A stretch of DNA of 29,805 bases, taken from the NCBI GenBank assembly GCA_003427395.1, contig BFEA01000160.1:1545465-1575269 (forward strand), given 5' to 3'. Below, piece after piece: positions 20,230 to 29,378 of the stretch. The notes beneath the pieces are model-generated. The model ran no database searches. It was not told where the DNA came from and was given only the letters and a program-made list of their open reading frames with translations. This stretch comes from Chara braunii. Lineage: Eukaryota > Streptophyta > Charophyceae > Charales > Characeae. The position numbers and the translations under genes were made by a program. Each line of letters starts with the position of its first letter. Positions within the stretch are counted from its first letter, which is position 1.

Positions 20230-22010
20230 AGTGTGCTGGTACTCTGTCGGTCGCCTTCCATTTATGGGGTCAACTTCCATTTGATCTTTGCAAAATAGAA
20301 CATGACAACTTCCGCCCCCAAATCCCAAGTCGTCGTACTTTTCTGCACCCCTTTTGCTGTGATGACTGATTCTTTCTGGTGATCACAGTTATGTGTCCAT
20401 ATCTTTCATGATTGTGTTCTTTGGTGGTTCAGTCTCAAAGGGCAAGTCAGGCCCTGAGCGGAGCACCCAACATTCTACTGGAGATTGGATTGAGATTGCT
20501 ACATGCTCAAATACTCTCCCATCCTGATTCTGCCCCCACTGTGCGACCCACCACTTAGTCAATACTTTCATGAATCTGTTTACGAAGCCCGGAGTCAAAG
20601 TCTGTTGTGCCAGGGAGGTGGTTCTGGCTTTAAGTACAACCTCGGATGTTGCGGCGGATCACATGTTCATGACGGGTCGCTATCTGTACAGTCGCCTCAT
20701 TCGGATCACTGATGCACTGGTGTACAGCAGTTTCTGCTCTACCTAGGTGATCGATTTCAAGCGTCTTAGCTCGAGAACATGTGTTGCTAGATGTCCTACC
20801 TCCTGCTGCAAGGCCAGCTCGGGTTGTGGTGGAGAGGCCTGGCAGTCCATTTGGTCCTCCCAAGGGCCGTGTCCTCCTTCTGGGGGATCTAAGATATTAT
20901 GCATTTCCACATTCACATCCATCAAAGGGAAGAGATATTGTGAGGCAAGATGCTCTTCAAAGTTGCAGGACACCCATCTCCTAGCGGCCGGCTTCGTGCT
21001 TTGGGGTGACTCTGCAAGTTGAGGACAGGCTTAGGTCCTGTCTTCATAGAGGTTTGTGTGTAACCGCAGTGGCATGGTAGTCCCAACATCGTGCTCCCCT
21101 CAAGTTGGATGGCTCCTGCTCCCTGTCAGTGGAGGCTCTGGCTTTGGATCTTGCAGCGCCAATATTGCTTTTTACCCTGAGGCATTCCCTCTGCTGCGAC
21201 CCTTCGTCAGAGAGCGTCAAGGAATGTGGGGGTAGATGTCACCCTAGGTGCTGCTGCAGGGAGATTGTTATGGCCTGGGCCGTTCCCTCCACCTAGTCCC
21301 TTTGTTGGCAAGGTCCAGAGGATGGGCCGGCTCCTCGTAGGGCTCGTGCTCAACTCTCGCCCGTCAGGTTGGATATCCCTTCCTCTTGTTTGTTGTGGGC
21401 CAGGTGGTGGGGATCATTGAATTTCAATGTGGGGGGGGGTGAATGGAGGGCACATGTCTTGCCAGAGGGGGTCTTTCACCAACGCTCTTTAGGGGCAGCT
21501 GAAGGCCTTGATGGGGTGCGAAGAGGTTGCTTTTTTGGTTTATCTGGTGTTGTTGACCCCGCCTGGACAGCGGTGTGTTCTAGGATCCAGGGGCAATCCC
21601 AATCTTGGGCGGGCTCATGGGACGTTTGGTCAATAGGTTGTTTGGCCCCCCTGTGTAGTACCCATCAGTTTGTGGACCGCATTCTCAATTGAATCTGTAT
21701 GTATTTTGCCATTGTGTGCGCCATTCCATTGATGATTGACCTTTTGCCTAAGGCTTATGTTTTCAGATAGTCAATCGAAGCTGCTCTGTGCGGCTGGCAG
21801 CGGCTGGCAGATCCACACGGCAAAGCGTGCCATCAGGGGGAGGGGGGGAGCAGAGAGCAGGTGAGGAAATGTGGGTTGGGGGAAGAAGGTGCTGACAGGC
21901 GGCGGAGACGATAAAACGTTGGGGAGGAGGGAGGGAAAGGAGTGGGTGCTGGGCTTCCTCGTCGTCACTGACACTGTTGAAGGACCGCCTTGTCATCCTC
22001 GCCACAGGTG
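20230..22010 (-). other. Unresolved region, perhaps decayed minus-strand coding sequence
   Basis: No domain is recognised. The minus strand has stretches that read like protein, for example NEATVQIATRHEHVIRRNIRG (about 20700-20640) and NFEEHLASQYLFPLMDVNVE (about 20965-20905), and a Pro-rich stretch around 21300-21600, but frames are short and broken by stops. It lies between the two LINE C pieces, so it probably belongs to a separate insertion. At 21780-21960 the plus strand is G/A-rich with a GGCTGGCAGC doublet. From 22010 to 22400 I see only a short GGACTGACTGGACTGGCTTGG-like repeat (22310-22345) and no gene. Confidence 0.3.
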
Positions 22011-22399
22011 TTGTGGATGATACACCTCCTTTATGTGTCTAGTGCGCCCAATATGCGGGGACGACCTCAACCCACTTTAATATCAAAGTACCGGGATGTA
22101 GCCGGTGTGACGTATCTCATCCTGCAGAGAAGAGAGAGGGAGGATATGGTGGAGATTGAGGTGGAGCTGGAAAATTAAAGGCGGATCAAGCAAGACAACA
22201 ACAACACACAACACACATTGTGGGCTCATATCGCACTCGACCGTACTCCAATACTTATAAATGCAGAATGAATGAAAAGTACAGACTGCGGTTGAGGTAT
22301 AAACCACACTGGACTGACTGGACTGGCTTGGATTGGGCTGGACAAATACTCGTTCCCACATGCCAAACAGAAAAAACAACAAAATAGCCCAAGGCTTAT

Positions 22400-22885
22400 A
22401 GCTGGGAAAAGAGTACTGCTGCACCATCCAGGCCCCCCATAGTCTTTCGTTGGGCCATGTAGTCCCAGACTACTCGTTTGATACAATTTGTTTGTTTTCC
22501 GATTGTTTTTCCGTAGGTACGCTGTCAGTCGCCTTCAACATTGCTAACTTTCTTTCCAGGATTTTCCAAAAGGCTGTTTCTACCACATGATTTGCCAAAG
22601 CTTTCCATACAAGTGAAGTATGGATTCTGTCTCATTTTGGCATGCTTCTGGTGGTCGTCTCGACCAATACTTTCCCATGATCTTCCAGGGGACCCAGGGT
22701 GGTAAGCCTCACTCCCAAGATCCTAATGATTCTTCCTTTGCTTTCCAGTTCACCTCAGGCATTTGGGGTGGTTCCATTCCTTATGGGTGCAACCACCAGC
22801 ACTCCGTTTTTATTCTCAAGTTAACTTTCATATTTGCCAATATAGAGAACTGTTACAATGGAAATGTGTCTGCCACGATGGTGAG
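22400..22885 (-). pseudogene. LINE C fragment: reverse transcriptase C-terminal part
   Basis: Minus-strand reading gives VNLRIKTECWWLHP (about 22830-22785), equivalent to VNWGFKTQGWWIHY in LINE A. After a frame change comes RILGVRLTTLGPLED (about 22730-22680), equivalent to RILGVTLS.., and later VVWDYMAQRKTMGGLD (about 22470-22420), equivalent to VAWDSIIQPKGRGGL. The order and spacing match LINE A, so this is a third copy of the family. The frame is broken repeatedly. The next domain (CCHC) is found only at 19530, much farther away than in LINE A, so the element is interrupted. Confidence 0.7.
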
Positions 22886-22929
22886 GTGGGTTTCTGGGGC
22901 CACGATGGTGAGGTTGGTTTATGGGGTGT

Positions 22930-23040
22930 CCAGTTGATGTGGCTCAGTGGTTAGAGCACCGGTTGGAAATGTGCATTGTGGTATGAGGTTGCGAGTTCAA
23001 AACTGAATTGCAATGTTGCGCATAGACACCGGCAGGGCGT
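22930..23040 (+). mobile_element. tRNA-derived SINE head 1
   Basis: TGGCTCAGTGG at 22940 matches the RNA polymerase III A box, followed by TTAGAGC. AGTTCAAAAC at about 22994 is a weak B box. No acceptor stem can be paired, so it is not a functional tRNA gene. The sequence downstream to about 23230 has no other signal. Confidence 0.5.
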
Positions 23041-23237
23041 TAGATTGACGCACGGCTGGACATACACTCCCCTTGGGCTGACGCATGGTACTATTACAGA
23101 CACTACCTGCACACCACACAAGGGTTGTTCATGGTATTGTATGTTGGTTCTGGGTTTCACATGGGCTGCTTGGGGGTGTTGGTCTTGGGTGTTGTGTTGA
23201 TCTCCCAAGTCTGGCATATCACACATTCGTGCCATTT

Positions 23238-23335
23238 CCGCTAGTTGCTCACATGGTAGAGTCATTCGATTAAATGTTACAAGGTCATGGGTTCGAGCTT
23301 GGTTCGGACCTTGGGGGGGTCCTTGTCCAGCTTAC
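23238..23335 (+). mobile_element. tRNA-derived SINE head 2
   Basis: TTGCTCACATGGTAGAGTCA (23245 on) resembles the tRNA D-arm/A box. GGTCATGGGTTCGAGCTTGG (23283-23302) resembles the T-arm with a good B box GGTTCGAGC. The spacing of about 40 bases is tRNA-like. It is unrelated in detail to the head 300 bases upstream. No intact acceptor stem. Confidence 0.6.
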
Positions 23336-23352
23336 CCCCTTCTCTCTTCGAT

Positions 23353-23585
23353 ATACACACATGATGTTGCCTATACGTCTCGATACATTGATTAACAGAG
23401 TACACACAACCTTTGGGCATTTACATAGCTTGCGAATTATACATGGCCTACGGGCTACATACACAAGTTTCTACACATGGTGCTGTCTGTACATCTTGAC
23501 ACATAGATACACAGAGTATACATAGCCTTCGGGTATACACATACATTGCGAACTACACAACTATCAGACTGGGGGGGTCTAGTCA
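23353..23585. repeat. Two tandem copies of a 116-bp unit
   Basis: ACACATGATGTTGCCTATAC (23357) recurs as ACACATGGTGCTGTCTGTAC (23473). GAGTACACACAACCTTTGGG likewise recurs as GAGTATACATAGCCTTCGGG, 116 bases on. The copies are diverged. Together with SINE head 2 they may be one composite element. Confidence 0.65.
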
Positions 23586-23626
23586 CTGGGTGGGGTCTAG
23601 TATCTGCAGTAGGTACAGGTAAGGGC

Positions 23627-24858
23627 TGTCGGAGTTCCTACTGATATTCGGATAGAACTGTCTGGTGGCTATATAAGGCTTAGACCCTAGGGTAAGGGTA
23701 GGAGTATAAGTCGCTTAGGCCAGTCCGAGTTCCGCCTGGCCTTGGGTATGTGACGAACCACTTCCCGAACCCGTGCTATCTTTCGTACTCTTTTTGCTTG
23801 TATCATACCAACCCCATAAAAACCCCGTTTCGTTTTCTTGATTTCGGGTGCCGCTTTTTTTTGGCTCCCATCTTTCGGAAGCTTTTACGATTCCCGGGTT
23901 CTGTTTTTTTCTTTTTGCAAGTCGGGAAATACATGGGAATTTACGAGCGCCTTAGCGAGCGCATTGGGAATTGGGCCCGGCAGTTGGAAATTCCGGGATA
24001 CGCGGCACTTCGACGTGTCCTTTTTGTGTGTGAATGTTCTCGGTCGCGTTGGGGAAAACTCTCGGAATTTTGTGCGAATACGAATAGGCGTAGGATTTTC
24101 TTTTCCCGTGTCGCTTTTTCGCGCGCGGATATGGTGATTTCAATTTTGAATTAAGATAGAGGCAAGCTGTAACTGTTTCGGTGTCTTTTTCTCTCTTTTT
24201 GTTGACGGCGCCGCGCATGCAAAAGCTTACTCCTCTCTGTCCCCCGCATCGCTCCCTCCCTCGCTCCCTTCCCCTTCTCCCTCCTCTTTCTCTCTCCTCA
24301 TAACTGTTTTTCTCTCTTTCTCTTTCTCCCGCTTTGCTTTTTGCGCGCTCATTTCCCTTTCTTGATCCTCTGAATCTTGGACCCGTCTTGCGCTACTTCT
24401 CGCGCCTTTTCCCTTCTCACCCTCTGATCTAGCGCACGACGCCCGGTCGATCCTTCGATAAATCAGGTGCGTGGATCAATAGGATCTTCCTATTGCGCGA
24501 CGAATTTGATTGGTTGAACCTTGAGTCCCGAGGGATTAACATGGCTTCCACGGAGCGCTCCTCTCAAAGTCTTCTCCTCCTGCTTCTCCTCTTACACCCC
24601 AACCTTCCCTTCGCTTTCTTTCCCTTCCGTCTCCCCTGTCGCAGCTATAAAATCCGCAAGCGCGTCCGCAATTCTCTCTTACGTTCTCGACTCCTGAGCC
24701 AGCTTCCGAGAAGCAGTGGCTAGGCAGAGTGTTTGATGCGAGTCGGAAAGTCCTGTCGGGTTGACGATAGGCTAATCGGTTGCGTGCTTGATCGCCACGA
24801 CGGACTGTGGGATCTGGGCGAGCCGTGTCGAGTTTACGTCCGCGGGGTCACGATCGCA
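23627..24858 (+). repeat. Candidate 5' LTR
   Basis: The proposed limits are TG at 23627 (TGTCGGAGTT) and CA at 24857-24858 (GATCGCA). The interval has promoter-like content: TATATAA at 23670 and TATAAAA at 24646, with a long pyrimidine-rich tract at 24180-24440. The limits are guesses, because there is no second LTR to compare. An open frame at 23750-24154 lies inside and shows no recognisable protein. Confidence 0.3.
24646..24652 (+). promoter_or_regulatory. TATA box of the retrotransposon (putative)
   Basis: TATAAAA sits downstream of a pyrimidine-rich tract and about 210 bases before the proposed LTR end, a sensible place for the start of the R region. Confidence 0.4.
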
Positions 24859-24859
24859 G

Positions 24860-24877
24860 TGGTGGGAGTTAGCACGT
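24860..24877 (+). other. Candidate primer-binding site
   Basis: TGGTGGGAGTTAGCACGT begins with TGG, as expected for pairing to a tRNA 3' CCA end, one base after a CA dinucleotide. I cannot assign the tRNA. Confidence 0.25.
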
Positions 24878-25076
24878 GACGGTCGGGACCGTCGGTGCAG
24901 GTATGGGGATTGATGATCAGAGTTGAGTGAATGATTGGCCTGGGGCCATATTGGAATTCACGGCGAATGCGCCTTTGTGATTGCGAATCTTTGCCTCAGA
25001 CGTGAGTGTGCGGCGGCAACGCCGAACTTTTCTCTCTCCGGACCTTGTCATCTTCTATCTTGACTTTCCTCCCTCG

Positions 25077-25078
<2 letters not shown>

Positions 25079-25137
<59 letters not shown>
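25079..25137. repeat. (TC)n microsatellite in retrotransposon leader
   Basis: Nearly 30 uninterrupted TC dinucleotides. A second short (TC)n is at about 25645-25662. Minus-strand open frames rich in Arg-Glu here come from this repeat. 24880-25740 otherwise shows no gene. Confidence 0.95.
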
Positions 25138-25140
<3 letters not shown>

Positions 25141-25742
25141 TCTTCTTCACGTTTGAATGATAATGCGTCTGAATGATTGTCTCTCCCTTGAATGAGAATG
25201 ATTCGGCATGCTGTTTCTGTGTGAAAGAACTTCTTCCGGAACTCTTCCATTAGTTTCCTGGGTAGTCCCCCTATGCAAGGACCCCGTCTTCTTGTCTTGT
25301 GAACGGTGGATGCGTGTGTATCGTTCAGCGACCCATCTTTTTGTCCCTGTGCATATCTCATTTTCGCACCTTCCACAGTGAATGTATGTATGGAGATGCG
25401 TGTCTTTTTGCGTTGATTAAATGATTGTCGTCGGGATTTTGTTCGAGAATGCAAGAGTGCTTAGATCTGTAGTTCTGAATGCACTGCGCATGCCATCTGC
25501 CTTATGCTGCACGACATCAGCCACCGAGCCACAGGGCGGCCCCGAAAAACAAGGCGCCTTGGATCAACGTCGCGTTGGCTCACTAAACCTGAGTCGCGGG
25601 TCGGTCCTTTAGTTACATGCATGATCAAGTTGATGAGTGTTTTCTCTCTCTCTCTCTCTCTCGTGTCGAAAAGGATTGATTGGGGGTTGCGCGGGTGTTT
25701 TCTTTTCTTTATGACATCTGGAGATTTTTGCAATTGAGTGAT

Positions 25743-26207
25743 ATGTGGACTGACAAGCACCCTTCGACCGGGCTCCAGCCTCCAGTATCTCCCGTCTCAA
25801 CACGACCTTTTCCCTACAATGAGGAAAGGACACGTGTATGCGAGTGGGACGTACGAGAAGCTGTCGCACAAATCGGCGGACGATACTACTTCCCTCCGGC
25901 AAACCGTTGTTCAGGGTTCGTAGAGGTTGGGTTTGTCATTATCGATACGCACTTTCCACCTTACTCGATATTGTTGCCATTCAACGAGTTGATCGTCATC
26001 CCGTGGACGACAGTAGAACCCCATTGGCCATGCACCCTATGCACAGAGTGCCAGCATTTTGATCGCTACGGAGCAAAGGGCTTCCACTACCGAGTACGGA
26101 GTGCAGACGAGCATAAGGAAAGGGCCACGCGGCTGAGACCATCCACGTCAGACTCAGAACTAACCAGCGAGCGACGACGAGATTTGATACGAAAACGAGA
26201 CACGTGA
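25743..26207 (+). CDS. Unrecognised leader ORF upstream of gag, ~154 residues
   Basis: I do not recognise this protein. The frame is open from 25680, but the ATG at 25743 (MWTDKHPSTGL..) is a more natural start. It ends at TGA 26205-26207, 366 bases before the gag frame and in the same frame phase. It has mixed, protein-like composition: a hydrophobic middle (VEVGFVIIDTHFPPYSILLP), a cluster PCTLCTECQHFDRY with three Cys and a His that could bind metal, and a charged C-terminus ending RRRDLIRKRDT. Unlike gag it has no internal stop. It may be an accessory ORF of the LTR element or a captured host fragment. The position in the leader between LTR and gag suggests the former. Expression is not shown. 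Confidence 0.45.
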   Translation: MWTDKHPSTGLQPPVSPVSTRPFPYNEERTRVCEWDVREAVAQIGGRYYFPPANRCSGFVEVGFVIIDTHFPPYSILLPFNELIVIPWTTVEPHWPCTLCTECQHFDRYGAKGFHYRVRSADEHKERATRLRPSTSDSELTSERRRDLIRKRDT

Positions 26208-26573
26208 AGCGTACCAAAGCCCTTCCGCTCTAAACGACGGGCCGTAGCACGGTGGGAAGCTCGACAATACTTTTTGAATTAAATTTGGATTTTTTTCTTT
26301 TCGCGCATGCCCACGCGCGCATTCCGCGACGCGCGAAAGCAACCGACTTACTTCATCGGACCAACACGGGGGATTTCAGTTTCGTCTGTGTTCCCACACT
26401 CAATTTCCAAAAATCTTTGGCACACCCCATCTTGCTGTTTTTCTGGGTCTCCTTCCGCACATCTAGCACTTCGAACGAAAGATAGCAGAGGGCGTGAGGT
26501 TCGTATCGGAGCCGGCAGGTGTCGGTTTTGATGATAGTGAGTCGAACTGGCGAGAGGTAGGAGAAGTCCTCAA

Positions 26574-27956
26574 GTGGCTCGTCGAGATCGCCCAGTGACC
26601 AGATCTCAATCTGGTGCGGTTGCACCCGCCATGCCGATGGCAGACGGTACTAGAATGATCGTTAGCATTCCTGCCCCTTTTCCCTTCTTCCCCAACCACA
26701 CCCATTCTGAGGCTTGGTTGGAAGCCGTTGAGGCCCAAGGCTACAGCGCGGGTGATCTTTCCCGTGTTCTTACCTTGTTACTCTGCAATACGTCGCATGA
26801 ATGGTTTAGAAAGCATACGTGGGTAGATTGGAATACTTTCAAACAAGCCTTCTTGGCCCGATTCGATACGTTCAGTAAAGATGCCGCCTGGTACGTGCTC
26901 AAAACTCGGCTACAAGGACCACGGGAATTATTGCCCGATTTCGTGGATCGATTTCAAACCACGTTGGACAAATCTGGGCGAGATGAGAAATCCGTGTGAG
27001 ATCTGTTCATCGATCACTTACGAAGTCTGACGTTGAAAGATAAATTACAGAAAAAGGTCTCGCCGAAGACACACCAGCTATCGGCTATCATCACTAAAGC
27101 GTTGGAACTGGACCTGGCTGATAAAAAAATATATATCAGTCAGGGAGACGAGGATATTACAGATACCATACGGGGTGTAGCGGCTAAAAGGCGATCGTGG
27201 CTGCGAGCGGTAGAACGGTTCTATCCCCGCCCCGACCATGACCTTCCCGACGGGATCGTTTCCGATACCCCGTCTGCTTCGCCTTCCTCTCCCCCGGTGA
27301 ATCAATCGATCGCAACAGTTAAAAGCGGAAGCTCCCCCGAACCCCCCTCGCCGGCCATAACTAACTTACATCTAGCCCTGATGATCCATACGGCCACTAC
27401 CAAGCAGTCCGAATGGATGAGCAACTTGATCCAAATGCACGCCGCTCATATGGAGCGGATGGAACAGATAATGAGCAGGCTAATTAAGCCTAACCCGACC
27501 CCTGCTCAACCTGCCCCCGCGACATTTCCACTCTTGCCTGCCCCGCCTGCACCAGGGTACGCACCTCAGTTCCCTCATCCAGCTAATCCAGCAGGAAAGA
27601 TCGAGTGTTTTAACTGCAAACAGCCCAGACATTTCGCCCGAGACTGCCCGCAGCCAAAGCGTAGTCAGCCCCCACCTGCAGCGGCCCCTGCGGCCCTGAA
27701 TCAAGGACGAGTGGCCGCGTTGATGGATATGGCCCAGGGAGGAGAGCTCGTGACATATGTCCCAGAACAACATTCCCCCTCGATGGCAACGACGTCGACA
27801 TCGGGAGCTTCTTCCTCTGACACTGCTGACGTGGTCGATCCACTTGATTATCTTCATCTCGCAGGCATGATCGGAGCGATCCGATCGGCCCCGGATGATC
27901 TCGAATGGGTCAATCGCGAATCCAATCCTGTCCGCAGTTTCGGACATGAGAGATAG
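26574..27956 (+). pseudogene. gag: Retrotransposon Gag with CCHC zinc knuckle (one premature stop)
   Basis: One frame runs from 26574 to TAG 27954-27956, interrupted only by TGA at 26997-26999, which is probably a former CGA. The N-terminal half has a retrotransposon-gag look (AWLEAVEAQGYS, SHEWFRKHTWVDWNTFK, AFLARF). The linker is Pro/Ser-rich, and a C-x2-C-x4-H-x4-C knuckle (CFNCKQPRHFARDC) starts at 27606, about residue 345. The usual Gly after the second Cys is not kept. The frame opens with GTG at 26574, where an ATG may have mutated; the first in-frame ATG is 26631. Gag forms the virus-like particle and binds element RNA. A one-base shift at 27951-27956 leads into the protease frame. 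Confidence 0.85.
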
Positions 27957-28436
27957 ATGTGTTACAAACACTCAAGCAATTGGATATTCATGTTCCGATT
28001 CCGGTGGGACATCTGCTCACCATATCTGAAGCGGCGAATGATAAACTTTTGCAACATTGCCAGAAAAATCAAAAGCGCTTCACCTATCAGCGCATATAGC
28101 GAATGTTGAAGAAGAAGGAAGGAAGCGAGGAAGTTGTACCGCCCGAACCCGAAGCCGGCGAACCTGAAGCCGCACGCATAGCAGCGATCTCTTTAGCAGA
28201 AAAAGATCACTTCGTACGAGCACGACCGGTACTGTGGAAGAGCGCAGAATGTGATTGTGAAGTTTGGGGCAAGCCATTTAACGTCCTTATCGACACAGAG
28301 TCTTCTGCAGTAGCCATATCACTAGACACTGTCAGAAAGACGGGGTGACTCGGATCCATTCTTCCTCAATCTGGCAAAGACAATTTTGTCTCAGCCGACG
28401 AGGAAGCAATGAACATAATAGGCATTATTGAGAATG

Positions 28437-28818
28437 AACAACCATTTCGTCAAAACGGACATATTATATTTTTTGAACGAAATCAAAACCGACTTTTTTT
28501 GCCAAAATCCGGTCGGAATGTTTTGCTTTCGGGGGTCCGGCGTTCCCAAAACACCGGACCCCCTACATGTATCTGGTCTATGGTTGAGACCAGATACCAA
28601 ATGTACGGGGTCCGGCGTTTTGGGAACGCCGGACCCCCAAAAGCAAAAAATTCCGACTGGATTTTGGCAAAAAAAGTCAGTTTTGATTTCGTTCAAAAAA
28701 TNGTTTTGGGAACGCCGGACCCCCAAAAGCAAAAAATTCCGACTGGATTTTGGCAAAAAAAGTCAGTTTTGATTTCGTTCAAAAAATATAATATGTCCGT
28801 TTTGACGAAATGGTTGTT
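28437..28818. mobile_element. Foldback/MITE-like palindromic element with AATG target duplication
   Basis: The left arm starts AACAACCATTTCGTCAAAAC and the right arm ends with its complement (..AAATGGTTGTT). The two arms, 28437-28579 and 28587-28818, pair almost perfectly around a 7-base loop (ATGGTTG, 28580-28586) once an 85-base repeat in the right arm is discounted. AATG flanks both sides (28433-28436 and 28819-28822). Each arm also contains an inner palindrome GGGTCCGGCGTT..AACGCCGGACCC. It encodes no protein, so movement would depend on a transposase elsewhere. Short open frames across it are translations of the palindrome. Confidence 0.85.
28617..28787. repeat. Exact 85-bp direct repeat flanking a single N
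   Basis: 28617-28701 and 28703-28787 are identical, separated only by N at 28702. The left arm of the palindrome has only one copy of this segment. This is best explained as two contigs overlapping by 85 bases that were joined with one N instead of merged. Confidence 0.85.
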
Positions 28819-28959
28819 AATGTGGCTGTAAAGGTTGGACGAGTGCACGTTCTCGGTGCGAATACCCTTACAAGGGTATCCGCCCTGGTTTTTGCAAGTG
28901 ACAGAAAATTTTTTGAGAGAAATACTAAATTTTTGGATATTAAACAGCTCAGGGCGACT

Positions 28960-29080
28960 AGGCATTGTTTCCATGGCGAATGGCCTAGCCATCTGCCCAA
29001 AAGAAGAAAGAAGTAGTTGTGCAACCTTTTCGTGTATATCATGAAGACAAGCTGGGCATCGTTTCCATGGCGAATGGTCC
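28960..29080 (+). repeat. Short direct repeat at the retrotransposon end
   Basis: GTTTCCATGGCGAATGG occurs at about 28969 and again at about 29052, each preceded by GGCAT(T/C) and followed by a related C/T-rich stretch. In one frame both encode LGIVSMANG. It may be a small tandem duplication in the degraded protease end. From 29110 to 29379 the sequence is AT-rich with no gene. Confidence 0.5.
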
Positions 29081-29378
29081 AGCTCTATGTCTTATGTAAG
29101 ATGGGTATAAAGATTCAAGAACTTGAAGATTCTGAACTATCTATATGGAATAAACTTGGGGTGGTGAGAGTACTTACATTGGTGGTTTGGTTTGCATGTG
29201 ACTGGATGAGATGGCTAGTTTGTTTAAGTTTCATTACTATAGGTAGTTGTTGTAGTTGCTCGCCACGTGCTAGAGCCATAGGAGTTAGTGTCAATTCCTG
29301 TTTTTTCTATAATAACTTATTTTTTTACTTGGGTCATTTCCCGCATTTTCTGATATATTTTTCTTATACTTGGCTTTG

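Larger units (their letters stand above)
27957..29010 (+). pseudogene. Aspartic protease region, split by a foldback insertion
   Basis: Continuing from gag by a one-base frame change, VLQTLKQLDIHVPIPVGHLL leads to TAG 28097-28099. The next open stretch (28103-28348) contains FNVLIDTESSAVAISL, the retropepsin DTG motif with Gly replaced by Glu (28298-28300), so activity would be lost. After TGA 28346-28348, similarity continues as ADEEAMNIIGIIE to 28436, where a palindromic element is inserted. It resumes at 28822 with VAVKVGRVHVLGAN, typical of a retropepsin C-terminal half. The remainder is degraded. The protease would normally process the Gag-Pol polyprotein. Confidence 0.7.
23627..29110 (+). 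mobile_element. 5' portion of an LTR retrotransposon (gag and protease; no RT seen)
   Basis: A possible LTR, a long leader with an extra ORF, a gag with CCHC knuckle and a retropepsin-like protease follow in order on the plus strand. The Gag-PR order suggests a Ty3-type element, but without RT or integrase the clade cannot be fixed. Coding similarity stops at about 29110, where AT-rich sequence and a satellite begin, so the pol part was lost or lies elsewhere. No 3' LTR is in the window. Confidence 0.6.

Noticed and set aside
22930-23310. Functional tRNA genes
   Set aside because: A- and B-box-like motifs are present but no acceptor or anticodon stems can be paired.
23750-24154. 134-residue plus-strand ORF
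   Set aside because: It lies in the probable LTR between TATA-like sites, has Phe-rich low-complexity content from T-rich DNA, and no domain.
24996-25454. Minus-strand ORF with a long Arg-Glu repeat
   Set aside because: The repeat is the translation of the (TC)n microsatellite.
28391-28831. Three overlapping ORFs of more than 100 residues on both strands
   Set aside because: They are translations of the palindromic element and the duplicated 85-base segment with the N.
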